64,000 bases of DNA, taken from Microbacteriaceae bacterium. Lineage in GTDB: Bacteria; Actinomycetota; Actinomycetes; Actinomycetales; Microbacteriaceae. The notes under the pieces were generated by a model. That model was not told the origin of the DNA, did not search any database, and saw nothing but the letters and a program-made list of their open reading frames with translations. Positions 50,119 to 59,875 of the stretch are shown here, one piece after another. The DNA lies in NCBI GenBank assembly GCA_009780695.1, contig WQZN01000001.1, forward strand, positions 248,001-312,000, given 5' to 3'. The translations under genes were made by a program, and so were the position numbers. How positions within the stretch are numbered: the first letter of the stretch is position 1; every line of letters begins with the position of its first letter.

Positions 50119-52439
50119 CAGACGACCTGCTCCGCGGGCCTGGCGGCCGACGACTCGGGCGCCTGCTCCGACGGCCGGGCGGCCGGCAGCTCGGTGTGCG
50201 GCCGGTCGCCGACCGCGTGGGCGCTGTCGCCGGCGCCGCGATACAGCACGGTGCGCCAGTCGGGGGCGCTGTCGTCGGCGACCCGGGTCGCCTTGGGCCG
50301 CTCGGCGACGTACAGCCAGCCGGTCGCGCCCATCCAGGCGTCCACGAGGAACGGCCCGACGCCGATCAGCGAGAGCATCGCCCAGATCGACAGCGCTGCG
50401 TTCAGCGCCGCGAAGGCCGCGTTGCCCCAGTTGCCGAGCACCCAGGCCCGCCACAGCGTGAACAGGGAGAACAGGATGATCACGAGCGGGGCGAGCAGGT
50501 ACAGCAGCGGCGTCGCTGTGCGGTCCTTGACCTTCGGGGTGCGGGCGAACGGGATCTTCTTGGCCGTGACCGCCTGCTGCATCGACTTGAGCACGCCCGC
50601 GAGGTTCACCGGCAGCATGATCAGGTTGAAGCCGTAGATGCGCACGACGTCGAGGCGCTTGTAGCCGTTGTAGCGCAGGTCCGAGGCCATCGAGAGGAAG
50701 TACGGCAGTGCGGCCGCGACCACCAGCGGGCTGAGCAGCTTGCCGTCGAAGGGGTAGCCGAGCAGGAACAGCAGCGCGAAGCTCGACCACGCGATCGAGC
50801 CCGTGTAGTTGAGGCGCAGCATGAACTCCGTCGGGCGCATCCGCAGCGGGGTGCGGCGGCGCTCGCGCGCCTGCGCGAACAGCTTCGGCATGATCAGCAG
50901 GCCGCCGTTCGCCCAGCGGCGGCGCTGCACGACGAGCGAGCCGAAGTCGGGCGGCGTCGCCGAGTAGCTGAGCCGCTCGGGGTAGTTCACGAGGGTCCAG
51001 CCGTGCGCGGCGATGTCGATGCTCGACTCGGTGTCCTCGATGACCGTGCGGTCCTGGATGTAGCGCCGCACCTCGAAGCCGCCGACATACTCGGTCTCGA
51101 GGATGTCGTTCAAGGCGGACTTCCGGATGACGGCGTTCGCGCCGACCCAGAACGTCGCACCGTGATAGGTCATGCCCTGGTGCAGCACGTGCTGCACGTC
51201 GGTCGTCGCGCCGGCGAGGCGCTCGATGCGGGTGCCCGCGCCGCGGAACGACGAGTACGGGGTCTGCGTGACGGCGACGCGCTCGTTGCCCGGCTGGCGC
51301 ATGAAGTGCACGAGGCGCAGGCAGTACTCGCGCAGCAGCAGCGAGTCGGCGTCGAGCGTCAGCACGAACTCGGTGTCGGGGAAGCTGAGCTCGGCCTCAT
51401 CGGGGCTCGCGGGGACGAGAGCCCGCCCTTCGGGCGTCTCCTCGATGCGGAAGCTGCGCCCCATCAGGCCCAGATACGAGTTGAGGTTCATCGCCTTGTT
51501 GGCCTCGTGCGACAGCGACGACCAGGCCTTGCGCTGGAAGACGTCGACCTCGGCGCTGAAGGTCCAGACCAGACGCCGGTAGAGCTCGGCCACGCGCGAG
51601 ACCGGCACGGCGCCCTCGTCCGACAGCGCCGCCGCGACGAGCGCAGCGGACGTGACCTCCAGCTCCTCCGCGAGCTTCCCGAGCACCTGCTCGACGAAGA
51701 ACTGGTCGACGTGGTCGTCCACCGACTCGGTCGCCGCCATGCCGCGCAGCCACGCGGCCGCCCAGGAATAGGCGCGGGCCGCGTCATGCAGTTCCTCCGC
51801 GGGCACCGCGTCGCCGCCGCGCAGCCTCGTCTCGTTCCGACGCTCGGCGAAGGCGTCCAGCGCCGTGCGGGCGTACGCGGCCGGCTCGGCGAGCAGCGTG
51901 CGGATGCCGTCCACGAGCGCGATCGTGAGGTCGCGCCGCTCGCCGTCCAGGCCGGTCGCCGTCGGGCTGTCGTCCAGCAGCAGCACGACCCGCTTGCCGG
52001 GGAACTCCTGGAGCGCCGCGGACAGCAGGGTCGCGCGGACGACGCCCGGCTCTTCGGCGTACGAGGGCACGAGCACCGTGATGTCCGCGGGGTTCTCGCT
52101 GAAGTGCCGCTCGAGCTCGGCGCGCGGAACGCGCTCGTGGTGCTTGAAGCGCTGCAGGGCGCCCGCGCGCGCGACGAGGTACATCCAGGCGGAGAGGCAC
52201 AGCAGCGTGACGATCGCGAGGTACGCGACCGCCTCCATCGTGAAGCGGAAGCTCTGGGTGCCGTTGTCGAGGAACTGACGGAGGATCGTGGTCACGACGT
52301 AGGCCGCCCAGAGGACGACGGTCAGCACGACGGCGATGCGGCTGCGGGCGATCTTGCCGTCGCTCGGACGGTCGTGGACGATGCTCAGCGGCTCGCGGCG
52401 CGTTTCAGCGCCCCACTGCCGCCTGGGAAGGCGCGACAT
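50118..52439 (-). CDS. membrane processive glycosyltransferase, GT2 type
   Basis: A 773-residue polysaccharide synthase-like protein. Two N-terminal membrane helices (about 33-57 and 70-92), then a GT2 catalytic domain (VLVPSYAEEPGV, LLLDDSP, TLDADS near 360, VIEDTESS, and QRRRWANGG as the QxxRW site), then four to six C-terminal helices. A helical insertion of about 170 residues sits between the first two catalytic motifs. It probably makes and exports a beta-linked polymer, perhaps GlcNAc-based given the coupled chitinase-like gene. GGAG lies 8 nt before the ATG. Confidence 0.87.
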   Translation of the reverse strand: MSRLPRRQWGAETRREPLSIVHDRPSDGKIARSRIAVVLTVVLWAAYVVTTILRQFLDNGTQSFRFTMEAVAYLAIVTLLCLSAWMYLVARAGALQRFKHHERVPRAELERHFSENPADITVLVPSYAEEPGVVRATLLSAALQEFPGKRVVLLLDDSPTATGLDGERRDLTIALVDGIRTLLAEPAAYARTALDAFAERRNETRLRGGDAVPAEELHDAARAYSWAAAWLRGMAATESVDDHVDQFFVEQVLGKLAEELEVTSAALVAAALSDEGAVPVSRVAELYRRLVWTFSAEVDVFQRKAWSSLSHEANKAMNLNSYLGLMGRSFRIEETPEGRALVPASPDEAELSFPDTEFVLTLDADSLLLREYCLRLVHFMRQPGNERVAVTQTPYSSFRGAGTRIERLAGATTDVQHVLHQGMTYHGATFWVGANAVIRKSALNDILETEYVGGFEVRRYIQDRTVIEDTESSIDIAAHGWTLVNYPERLSYSATPPDFGSLVVQRRRWANGGLLIMPKLFAQARERRRTPLRMRPTEFMLRLNYTGSIAWSSFALLFLLGYPFDGKLLSPLVVAAALPYFLSMASDLRYNGYKRLDVVRIYGFNLIMLPVNLAGVLKSMQQAVTAKKIPFARTPKVKDRTATPLLYLLAPLVIILFSLFTLWRAWVLGNWGNAAFAALNAALSIWAMLSLIGVGPFLVDAWMGATGWLYVAERPKATRVADDSAPDWRTVLYRGAGDSAHAVGDRPHTELPAARPSEQAPESSAARPAEQVV

Positions 52440-52564
52440 GGGTGGACTCCAGATGCGTGTGGCGACGACGCGCCCGGAGTCGGCAGGGGTGCGAGTTGTT
52501 CGGGTTCTCGACCCCCGGGGGACACCGACACGGGAAGGGCGCAGCGACTGCTGCCGAACCTAAC

Positions 52565-52576
52565 CCGACCGGTCGG
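52565..52576. promoter_or_regulatory. CCGACCGGTCGG palindrome upstream of glycosyltransferase
   Basis: A perfect 12-bp palindrome, extended to 13 of 14 with its flank, matching a common TetR-family operator form. The 268-nt region 52440-52707 also holds ATTAG-N4-CTAAT (52591-52604) in an AT-rich patch near the likely promoter, and no gene. Confidence 0.4.
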
Positions 52577-52707
52577 TACACCGCTAGGAAATTAGGTAAC
52601 TAATCCTCAATTTGCGTCGGATTCGCAGATCTCATTCAGGTGTTTTCCCCTGTTCAGGGGACACTTCCGGCGTCACCGACCTCCCTTCGGGGGCCACCGC
52701 CCGCCTC

Positions 52708-53544
52708 TCACCCGAGCGCGTAGACCCTGCACGCGGTGCCCGCGTAGATCGCCGAGCGCTCGGCCGGCGCGAGCTCGTCGATGAGCGGCGCGAGCTGCGC
52801 GTGCGTCGACGCGTACCCGCCCTCGGCCGCGGTCATCGGCCAGTCGCTGCCGTACATCAGGCGACCCGGGCCGAACGCCTCGAGCGCGGCGTCCCACGCG
52901 GGCCGCACCACCCGCGCCGGGTGGGCCACGCCGCGGGCGTGCAGGCCCGAGACCTTCGCGACCGTGTTCGGGTGCGCGGCGGCCTCGCGCAGTGCGGCGG
53001 CCCAGGCATCCCAGTCGGGCCCGCCGAACGGCGGCTTCGCGAGGTGGTCGATCACGATCGTGAGCCCGGGGAGGGCGGCGGCGAGGGCGGATGCCTGCCC
53101 GAGGTGGGCCGGCCAGGCATCCGGCACCTCGAACGCCAGCCCGCGCTCGGCGAGCAGCGCCAGCGACGCGCGCACCGCGGGCAGCTCGAGGAAGTCGCGG
53201 CGCGGGTCGTCGTGGACGAGGTGGCGGATGCCGCGCAGCTTCGGGTGCGCGCCGAGCCGCTCGAGCTCGGCCGCCGCCCGGGCCGGGTCGTCGAGCGGCA
53301 CCCAGCCGACGACGGCGGCGACCCAGGGGTGCTCCGCGGCGACGGCGAGCATGCGCTCGGTGTCGAGCAGCGTGTCGTCGGCCTGCACCAGGATCGCCTC
53401 GGCGACGCCGGCGGCATCGAGCTCGGCCCGCGCCTCGGCCGCCGTGACCGGCCGGCGCAGCTCAGGCCGGGCGGCGAGCCACGCGTAGCCGTCGGCCGGG
53501 TCCCACAGGTGGACGTGGCTGTCGATCACGCGCGGCGCGCTCAC
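52708..53544 (-). CDS. amidohydrolase-family lactonase (L-fuconolactonase)
   Basis: A 278-residue amidohydrolase_2 protein with TIM-barrel metal motifs DSHVHLWDP (about 8-16), a central LRGIRH, and GSDWP near 240. In context it opens L-fucono-1,5-lactone to L-fuconate. GTG 53544 overlaps the stop of the aldo/keto reductase gene by 4 nt, so the pair is coupled. It is the last gene of the minus-strand operon dehydratase-reductase-lactonase. Confidence 0.85.
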   Translation of the reverse strand: MSAPRVIDSHVHLWDPADGYAWLAARPELRRPVTAAEARAELDAAGVAEAILVQADDTLLDTERMLAVAAEHPWVAAVVGWVPLDDPARAAAELERLGAHPKLRGIRHLVHDDPRRDFLELPAVRASLALLAERGLAFEVPDAWPAHLGQASALAAALPGLTIVIDHLAKPPFGGPDWDAWAAALREAAAHPNTVAKVSGLHARGVAHPARVVRPAWDAALEAFGPGRLMYGSDWPMTAAEGGYASTHAQLAPLIDELAPAERSAIYAGTACRVYALG

Positions 53545-54524
53545 GCCGAGATCAGCCCCTCGACGCCGAGCTCGAACCACAGCGCCGACGGAACGGGCGC
53601 GTCGAAGCGCGCGCGGTTCTCGCCGATCTGGCCGGGCGCGTTGCCGCCGATCACGACGGACGAGGCCCCGCGGCGCAGCGGGAAGTGCAGGGCGGCCGTG
53701 GGCAGGTCGACGCCGTGGTTCGCGCAGACGGCCGCGATGCGCCGGACGCGCTCGAGGACCTCGGGCGGGACATCCTGATAGTCGAAATGCGCCGCCGCGT
53801 CGGGCTCGACGCGCGCCAACAGCCCCGAGTTGAAGACGGCCGCCGCGACCACGGCGACGCCCGCCGCGCGGCACGCGGGCACCGCCACGGCGAGCGCCGA
53901 GTGGTCGGCGAGCGTGACCCGGTTCGCGATCATCGCGAGGTCGAGCAGGCCCGTGCGCACCGCTGCTGTGACGGCCTCGTTGACCATCGAGCCGATGCCG
54001 ATACGGCCCACAGCCCCCTCGCCGCGCAGCGCGGCGAGCGCGGGCGCGCCCGTCTCGAGCGCGGCGGCGAGCCCGACGTCGGAGCGCTCGGGGTCGTGCA
54101 GATAGAGGATGTCGACCCGGTCGAGCCCCAGCCGCTCAAGCGACTCGTCGAGGCTGCGGCGCACGCCGTCGGCCGTGAAGTCCCACACGCGGGCCGTCGT
54201 CGCCGGCACCACGAAGCCCTCACCGTCGAGCCGCCCGGCGCCGCCCGGGTCGGCGACGAGGCGCCGGCCGACCTTGGTCGACACGACGAACTGGTCGCGC
54301 GGCTTGGTGCGCAGGAACGCGCCGAGGCGGCGCTCCGCGAGGCCCACACCGTAGTGCGGCGCGGTGTCGAAGGTACGGATGCCGGCGGCCCAGGCCTCCT
54401 CGAGCACCGCGAACGCGTCGTCGTCCGACAGCTCGACGAACATGTTGCCGAGCGGCGCGGTGCCGAAGCCGAGCGGGCCGACGGCGGTGCCGGCGGCCGG
54501 CGCGAGCACCGCGGGATCAGGCAT
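53541..54524 (-). CDS. aldo/keto reductase (L-fucose dehydrogenase)
   Basis: A 327-residue NAD(P)-dependent (beta/alpha)8 enzyme. The tetrad positions are visible: Asp in TFDTAPHYG, Tyr in the same segment, Lys in STKVGR, His in [19 protein letters not shown] at the N-terminus matches the pyridoxal/L-fucose dehydrogenase-like group. In context it oxidises L-fucose (or L-galactose) to the lactone. Its start overlaps the dehydratase stop by 8 nt. Confidence 0.85.
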   Translation of the reverse strand: MPDPAVLAPAAGTAVGPLGFGTAPLGNMFVELSDDDAFAVLEEAWAAGIRTFDTAPHYGVGLAERRLGAFLRTKPRDQFVVSTKVGRRLVADPGGAGRLDGEGFVVPATTARVWDFTADGVRRSLDESLERLGLDRVDILYLHDPERSDVGLAAALETGAPALAALRGEGAVGRIGIGSMVNEAVTAAVRTGLLDLAMIANRVTLADHSALAVAVPACRAAGVAVVAAAVFNSGLLARVEPDAAAHFDYQDVPPEVLERVRRIAAVCANHGVDLPTAALHFPLRRGASSVVIGGNAPGQIGENRARFDAPVPSALWFELGVEGLISA

Positions 54525-55803
54525 ACACCCGGAACTCGTACTGCGCGATCGACTCGGCCCGCATCTCGGTGCCCGCGCCCGGTGTGCGCGGCGCGAGGTA
54601 GCGCGCGCCCCGCATCTCGACGGGCGTCGCGAAGTGCTCGTGCAGGTTGTCGACGTGCTCGATCATGCGGCCGTCCATCGTGCCCGACACCGCGACGAAG
54701 TCGAACATCGCGAGGTGCTGCACGGCCTCGCACAAGCCGACGCCGCCCGCGTGCGGGCACACGGGCACGCCGAACTTCGCCGCGAGCAGCAGGTTCGCCA
54801 CGTTCTCGTTGACGCCCGCGACGCGCGTGTAGTCGATCTGCAGCACGTGCAGCGCGCCCGCCTGCAGGAACTGCTTGAACATCACGCGGTTGGCGGCGTG
54901 CTCGCCGGTCGCGACGCGCATCGGCGCGATGCCGCGGGCGATCGCGGCGTGGCCGAGCACGTCGTCGGGGCTCGTCGGCTCCTCGATCCAGGCGATGTCG
55001 AAGGGTGCGAGCTCGCGCATCCAGGCGATCGCGTCGGCGACGTCCCAGCGCTGGTTGGCGTCGACGGCGATGCGGATGTCGGGCCCGACGGCCGCGCGCG
55101 CGATCGCGAGCCGCCGCTTGTCGTCCTCGAGGGATGCCCCGACCTTCAGCTTCACCTGGGTGTAGCCCTCGGCGACCGCCTCGCGGCACAGCCGCTCGAG
55201 CTTCTCGTCGCTGTAGCCGAGCCAGCCGGGCCCGGTCGTGTAGGCCGGGTAGCCCTCGGCCTCGAGCTGGGCGATGCGCTCGGCGCGCCCCGGCTCGGCC
55301 GCTCGCAGGATCGAGAGCGCGTCCTCACGGGTGAGCGCATCGCTCAGGTAGCGGAAGTCGACGAGGTCGACGAGCTGCTCGGGGCTGAGCTCGGCGAGCA
55401 GACGCCAGAGCGGCTTGCCCTCGCGCTTGGCCTTGAGGTCCCACAGGGCATTGACGACGGCGCCGATCGCCATGTGCATGACGCCCTTCTCGGGGCCGAG
55501 CCAGCGCAGCTGGGAATCGTGCTGCAGCATGCGCCACACGCCGCCCATGTCGGCGAGCAGCTCCTCGGCGTCCCGACCGAGCAGATACGGAGCGAGCGCC
55601 TGCACCGCCGCCACCTGAACGTCGTTGCCGCGGCCGATCGTGAACACGAAGGCGTGCCCCTCGAGGCCGTCGCCCGCGTCGGTGCCGATGCGCACGTACG
55701 CCGCCGAGTAGTCGGGGTCGGGGTTCATCGCGTCCGAGCCGTCGAGCAGCAGGGAGGTGGGGAAACGGACGTCATGCGTCTCGAAATCGGTGATCACGCT
55801 CAC
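54517..55803 (-). CDS. L-fuconate dehydratase, enolase superfamily
   Basis: A 428-residue mandelate-racemase-like enzyme that dehydrates L-fuconate to 2-keto-3-deoxy-L-fuconate. Seen: VKLKVGAS (catalytic Lys), VDANQRW (metal Asp), [10 protein letters not shown] (metal Glu), [12 protein letters not shown] (metal Glu), CPHAGGVGL (catalytic His). Length and residues match the fuconate dehydratase group. GTG 55803 has GAGGAG upstream, preferred to further in-frame ATGs. It heads the operon and faces the divergent FAH gene. Confidence 0.9.
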   Translation of the reverse strand: MSVITDFETHDVRFPTSLLLDGSDAMNPDPDYSAAYVRIGTDAGDGLEGHAFVFTIGRGNDVQVAAVQALAPYLLGRDAEELLADMGGVWRMLQHDSQLRWLGPEKGVMHMAIGAVVNALWDLKAKREGKPLWRLLAELSPEQLVDLVDFRYLSDALTREDALSILRAAEPGRAERIAQLEAEGYPAYTTGPGWLGYSDEKLERLCREAVAEGYTQVKLKVGASLEDDKRRLAIARAAVGPDIRIAVDANQRWDVADAIAWMRELAPFDIAWIEEPTSPDDVLGHAAIARGIAPMRVATGEHAANRVMFKQFLQAGALHVLQIDYTRVAGVNENVANLLLAAKFGVPVCPHAGGVGLCEAVQHLAMFDFVAVSGTMDGRMIEHVDNLHEHFATPVEMRGARYLAPRTPGAGTEMRAESIAQYEFRVYA

Positions 55804-55849
55804 GCCGGCAGGCTCCTCTTCATCGGGGTTCGCTCGTAGCAGCCTAGAC

Positions 55850-55924
55850 ATCCGATGTTTCGACCGTCAACGTTTGCCACCGCGTTGCGCCGATGGTGTT
55901 GAATGACCATCGATCTGATGTTTC
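55850..55924. promoter_or_regulatory. twin operator in the fucose divergent promoter
   Basis: ATCCGATGTTTC (55850-55861) and ATCTGATGTTTC (55913-55924) are direct copies, 11 of 12 identical. The first is part of the palindrome ACATC-C-GATGT (55848-55858). They lie between the divergent operons, so one regulator, probably GntR-type, is likely to control both. Confidence 0.65.
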
Positions 55925-55944
55925 ATGCAAGGAAGCAGGACAAC

Positions 55945-56799
55945 GTGAAGTTCGCGCGCCTCGGCCCCCTCGGCCGGGAAACCCCGGTGCTCATCGACGG
56001 CGACACCAGCTATGACCTCCGGCCCGTCACGGCCGACATCGACGGGCCGTTCCTCTCCGGCGGCGGCATCGCGCGCGCGGCCGCGGCCCTCGCCGCGGGC
56101 GAGCTGGCGCCGCTCGACGGGGCGGCCGGCCTGCGCATCGGCGCGCCGATCGCGCGCCCCTCCGCCGTGCTCTGCATCGGCATGAACTACGCGGCGCACG
56201 CCGCCGAGTCGGGCTCGCTGCCGCCGGCCGTGCCGATCGTGTTCCTCAAGACCCCCAACACCGTGGTCGGGCCGAACGACGCCGTCGCCATTCCGCGCGG
56301 CAGCACGAAGACCGACTGGGAGGTCGAGCTCGGGGTCGTGATCGGGAAGCGCGCGTCGTATCTGGCATCCCCGGCCGACGCCCTCGACCACGTCGCGGGC
56401 TTCGTGCTCGCCAACGACCTGTCCGAGCGCGAGTGGCAGCTCGAGATCTCGGGCGGCCAGTGGGGCAAGGGCAAGAGCGCGCCGGGCTTCTGCCCGACGG
56501 GGCCGTGGCTCGTGACCGCAGGCTCGATCGACCACACCGATCTGCGCCTGCGCAGCCGCGTCAACGGCGAGCCGCGACAGGACTCGACGACCGCCGACAT
56601 GGTGTTCGACGTCGCGACGATCGTCTACACGCTCAGCCAGTACCTGACGCTCGAGCCGGGCGACCTGATTCTGACCGGCACGCCCGAGGGCGTCGCGCTG
56701 TCGGGCCGCTTCCCGTACCTCGCGGCCGGCGACGTGGTCGAGCTCGAGATCGACGGGCTCGGCGCGCAGCGCCAGGAATACGTGGGGGTGGATGCCTGA
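55945..56799 (+). CDS. FAH-family hydrolase (2,4-diketo-3-deoxy-L-fuconate hydrolase)
   Basis: A 284-residue fumarylacetoacetase-fold enzyme. CIGMNYAAHAAES and DWEVELGVVIGK (metal Glu residues) with later FVLANDLSERE and LTGTPEGVALSG are the conserved elements. In the known non-phosphorylating fucose route the diketo product is split to pyruvate and L-lactate by this family. GTG 55945 has GGAAG and CAGGA upstream. SDR gene overlaps its stop by one base. Confidence 0.85.
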   Translation: MKFARLGPLGRETPVLIDGDTSYDLRPVTADIDGPFLSGGGIARAAAALAAGELAPLDGAAGLRIGAPIARPSAVLCIGMNYAAHAAESGSLPPAVPIVFLKTPNTVVGPNDAVAIPRGSTKTDWEVELGVVIGKRASYLASPADALDHVAGFVLANDLSEREWQLEISGGQWGKGKSAPGFCPTGPWLVTAGSIDHTDLRLRSRVNGEPRQDSTTADMVFDVATIVYTLSQYLTLEPGDLILTGTPEGVALSGRFPYLAAGDVVELEIDGLGAQRQEYVGVDA

Positions 56800-57557
56800 T
56801 GGCCGCCGAATTCGAAGGACTGGTCGCCGTCGTCACCGGCGGCGGCTCCGGCATCGGGGCCGCGATCGCGGCCGTGCTCGCGGAGCGCGGCGCCACGGTC
56901 GCCGTGTTCGACCGCGACATCTCCAACGTGCCCGCCGAGCACCTCGGCGTCGTGGCCGATGTGACGGACGACGCGTCCGTGCGCGCCGCCGTGAACGCGG
57001 TGCTGCTCGAGCACGGGCGGCTCGACATCCTCATCAACAACGCCGGGATCGGCGCGGCGGGCACCGTCGCCGACAACTCGGACGACGAGTGGCACCGCGT
57101 CTACGACGTGAACGTGCTCGGCCTGGTGCGCGTCACGCGCGCCGCGCTGCCGGCCCTGCGCGAGTCGCCGGCCGCCGCGATCGTCAACACGTGCTCGGTC
57201 GCCGCGAACGTCGGCCTGCCGCAGCGCGCGCTGTACTCGGCGACGAAGGGCGCCGTGCTGGCGCTCACGCGCGCCATGGCGGCCGACCACCTGCGCGAGG
57301 GCATCCGCGTCAACTGCGTCAACCCCGGCACCGCCGACACGCCGTGGGTCGGCCGGCTGCTGTCGGCCGCGGCCGACCCGGCCGCCGAGCGCGCCGCCCT
57401 CGAGGCGCGGCAGCCGCACGGGCGGCTCGTGTCGGCCGACGAGGTGGCGGATGCCGTGGCCTACCTCGCCAGCCCGCGCTCGCGTTCCACGACCGGGCAG
57501 AGCGTCACGGTCGACGGCGGCCTCGAGTCGCTGCGGCTGCGGCCCGCGGAGGACTAG
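56799..57557 (+). CDS. SDR oxidoreductase (2-keto-3-deoxy-L-fuconate dehydrogenase)
   Basis: A 252-residue short-chain dehydrogenase. TGGGSGIG (about 14-21) binds NAD; INNAG, the Ser in NTCSVAANV and YSATK (Tyr-x3-Lys) are catalytic. The Asp after the second strand (VFDRD) favours NAD over NADP. In context it oxidises 2-keto-3-deoxy-L-fuconate to the 2,4-diketo acid. It is co-transcribed with the FAH gene and ends at a palindrome. Confidence 0.88.
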   Translation: MAAEFEGLVAVVTGGGSGIGAAIAAVLAERGATVAVFDRDISNVPAEHLGVVADVTDDASVRAAVNAVLLEHGRLDILINNAGIGAAGTVADNSDDEWHRVYDVNVLGLVRVTRAALPALRESPAAAIVNTCSVAANVGLPQRALYSATKGAVLALTRAMAADHLREGIRVNCVNPGTADTPWVGRLLSAAADPAAERAALEARQPHGRLVSADEVADAVAYLASPRSRSTTGQSVTVDGGLESLRLRPAED

Positions 57558-57572
57558 CCGCGGGTCGATAGC

Positions 57573-57637
57573 GCGGAAACGGGTCGATTCGGCGTGCGGT
57601 GCAGCCCACCGCCTCCGCCGAATCGACCCGTTTCCGC
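57573..57637. repeat. GCGGAAACGGGTCGATTCGG inverted repeat
   Basis: Perfect 22-bp arms around a 21-nt centre, between the convergent SDR and MFS genes. A degenerate copy is at 59876-59940. Confidence 0.9.
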
Positions 57638-57639
57638 AT

Positions 57640-58884
57640 TCAGCCCCGTGCCGCCGCCGGCGACGTGACCGTGCGCACCGCCCCGCGCCCCAGCATGCGC
57701 GAGCCCGCGAGCGCCACCAGCACGGCGGCGCCGGCCATCACCACGACCAGCACCGTGACGGTGGGCCAGACGCTGAGCGCAGCCGCCGTGAGCAGCGGGG
57801 GCACGGTCATGCCCGCGTAGGCGATGAGGAACACGCCCGCGAGCGCCTCGCCGCGCCGCTCGGGCTCGGCGGCCGCGGCGGCCGTCGCGAGCGAGGCGCG
57901 GAACAGGATGCCGACACCCGCCCCCGCGACCCCGCCGCCGATGAGGAAGAGCGCGAGCGAGGCGAGCCCGGCGCCGACGGCCACCGTCGCAAGGCCGAGC
58001 ACCGCGAGCGCGATGGCCAGCCCGAGCTGCGTGCGCACCGGCACCCGCGCGGTGACGACCTGGGCGATCGCGGCGGCGGCGAACACGAGGAACGGCGCGA
58101 GGCCGGCGAGCAGGTGCGAGTGGCGGCCGAGCACGCCCACGAGGAACGTCGGCGACAGGCCCATGAACGTGCCGAACACCGCGAACGAGCCGAAGGCGGC
58201 CGCGGCGGCGGCCCAGAACGTCCCTCGCCGTGCCGCCGGCACCGCGATGCGCTGCGGGCGGTAGGCGGGGCGTTCCTCACGGCGCTCGACCGTCTCGGGC
58301 ACGAAGGCGACGAGGACGCCCTCGATCGCGAACACGATCGCGAAGAGCACGTAGGGGAAGACCAGCGGCCGCGCGGCCCAGGTCGCGATGACGCCGCCGA
58401 CGAGCGGCCCGAGCCCGATGCCGCCGAGGTTCGCGAGGGTCGAGACGGTCGCCGCGCGGCCCGCGGCGCGGTTCGCCGCGCTGCCGAGCTCGGAGAGGTG
58501 CGCGGTGGCCGTCGCGGTCAGGATGCCGATGCCGAGCCCGCTGATGAACCGGGCGACCATGAGCCCGGCGACGTCGTTCCAGACGAGGAAGAGCACCGAC
58601 GCGAGCAGCGTGATCAGCAGCGAGGCGAGGATGACCCGCCGCCGCCCCAGCCAGTCCGAGACGTGGCCGGCGAGGTAGAGGCTCAGCATGACGCCGACGG
58701 CGTAGGCCGCGAAGATCATCGTCAGCACGAAGGTCGGGAAGCCCTCGCGCTGCTGGTAGATGGCGTAGAGCGGGGTCGGAACGGCGCAGAACGCCATCTC
58801 GGTGAGGAAGGCGAGCGCGATGATCCAGAAGCCGGCGCCGTGGGGGAGGCGCCGGGCGGCCTGCAGGGGAGCGGTGCGTGTCAT
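57640..58884 (-). CDS. MFS transporter
   Basis: A 414-residue protein with about 12 membrane segments; LAGHVSDWLGRRRVIL (motif A) and VARFISGLGIGILTATATAH (TM4/5) are typical of sugar/drug MFS exporters or importers. ATG 58884 has GACGCT 6 nt upstream; longer starts (58908, 58911, TTG 58920) are possible. It is divergent from a LysR gene, with an inverted repeat between them, and convergent with the fucose genes. Whether it carries fucose is unproved. Confidence 0.8.
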   Translation of the reverse strand: MTRTAPLQAARRLPHGAGFWIIALAFLTEMAFCAVPTPLYAIYQQREGFPTFVLTMIFAAYAVGVMLSLYLAGHVSDWLGRRRVILASLLITLLASVLFLVWNDVAGLMVARFISGLGIGILTATATAHLSELGSAANRAAGRAATVSTLANLGGIGLGPLVGGVIATWAARPLVFPYVLFAIVFAIEGVLVAFVPETVERREERPAYRPQRIAVPAARRGTFWAAAAAAFGSFAVFGTFMGLSPTFLVGVLGRHSHLLAGLAPFLVFAAAAIAQVVTARVPVRTQLGLAIALAVLGLATVAVGAGLASLALFLIGGGVAGAGVGILFRASLATAAAAAEPERRGEALAGVFLIAYAGMTVPPLLTAAALSVWPTVTVLVVVMAGAAVLVALAGSRMLGRGAVRTVTSPAAARG

Positions 58885-58930
58885 CCCTCCAGCGTCGGCC
58901 GCCCGCATCATCGTGTCCAACGAATATGAA

Positions 58931-58945
58931 CGATGGATGTCATCG
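58931..58945. promoter_or_regulatory. LysR-type inverted repeat
   Basis: CGATG-N5-CATCG between the divergent MFS and LysR genes. It suits a LysR binding site, and lies 14 nt before the LysR -10 box. Confidence 0.5.
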
Positions 58946-58958
58946 CTCAGGCCGATCG

Positions 58959-58964
58959 TAGAAT
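58959..58964 (+). promoter_or_regulatory. -10 box, leaderless promoter of LysR gene
   Basis: TAGAAT, 6 nt before the GTG at 58971. Confidence 0.55.
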
Positions 58965-58970
58965 TGCCGC

Positions 58971-59843
58971 GTGGACACCCGGCAGGTCGAGTACGCGATC
59001 GCGGTCGCCGATGAGCTGAGCTTCACCCGCGCCGCGCAGCGCGTGTTCGCGGTGCAGTCGACCGTGTCGGCCGGCATCCGCGCCCTCGAAGGCGATCTCG
59101 GCGTCACGCTCTTCGAACGCGACCAGCGCGGCGTGCGCATCACCGCCGCGGGCGAGGCGGTGCTGCCGGCGCTGCGCGCGCTCGCCGAGGCCGAGGCCCG
59201 CGTGCGCACCGTCGCCGACCCCCGCGGCGAGCTGCGGGGCGAGCTGCGGGTGGGGGTCTTCTCGAGCGTGAGCTACCTGGCGATTCCCGGGGTGATCGGG
59301 GCGTTCCATCGCGCGCACCCGCTCGTCGACATCCGCCTCAGCCCCTCGCCGGCCGGGTCGCTCGACCTGGCCGAGGCCGTGCGCCGCGGGCGGCTCGACC
59401 TCAGCCTGTTCGGGCTGCCGGCGACCGCCGCGCCCGGTCTCGCCGTGCACCGCCTCACGACGACGCCGTTCGTCGCGGTGCTGCCCGCGGGCCACCGGCT
59501 CGCAGCGCATCGGCGGGTGCGGCTCGCCGACCTCGCGGCCGAGCGGTTCGTCGACGCGCCCATGGGCTTCGGCAACCGGGACGTGCTCGACGCCGCGCTC
59601 GGCACGCATGGCATCGTGCGGGATGTCACGGCCGCGGTCACCGAGACGGCGGCGATCCCGGCCCTCGTCGCTGCCGGCCTGGGCGTCGCGCTGCTGCCCG
59701 AGCTGCTCGTGCCGCCCGCGGCCGAGGGCGTCGCCGTCGTGCCGCTCGCCGAGCGCATCGAGTGGGAGTTCAGCGCCATCACCCGAAACGCGCCGGGTGA
59801 CGCCGCGCTGGCGCTGCTCGAGATGCTGCGCGCGGCCTACTGA
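58971..59843 (+). CDS. LysR-family regulator
   Basis: A 290-residue regulator. N-terminal winged helix (QVEYAIAVADELSFTRAAQR, VQSTVSAGIRALEGDLGVTL, about 4-55), then a linker helix and two-lobed inducer domain (about 85-290). It is divergent from the MFS gene at 57640, and the inverted repeat between them makes that gene its likely target. Inducer unknown. Confidence 0.9.
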   Translation: MDTRQVEYAIAVADELSFTRAAQRVFAVQSTVSAGIRALEGDLGVTLFERDQRGVRITAAGEAVLPALRALAEAEARVRTVADPRGELRGELRVGVFSSVSYLAIPGVIGAFHRAHPLVDIRLSPSPAGSLDLAEAVRRGRLDLSLFGLPATAAPGLAVHRLTTTPFVAVLPAGHRLAAHRRVRLADLAAERFVDAPMGFGNRDVLDAALGTHGIVRDVTAAVTETAAIPALVAAGLGVALLPELLVPPAAEGVAVVPLAERIEWEFSAITRNAPGDAALALLEMLRAAY

Positions 59844-59875
59844 CCGGGGTGCCTCCCATTGGGCGGGTCGATTGT

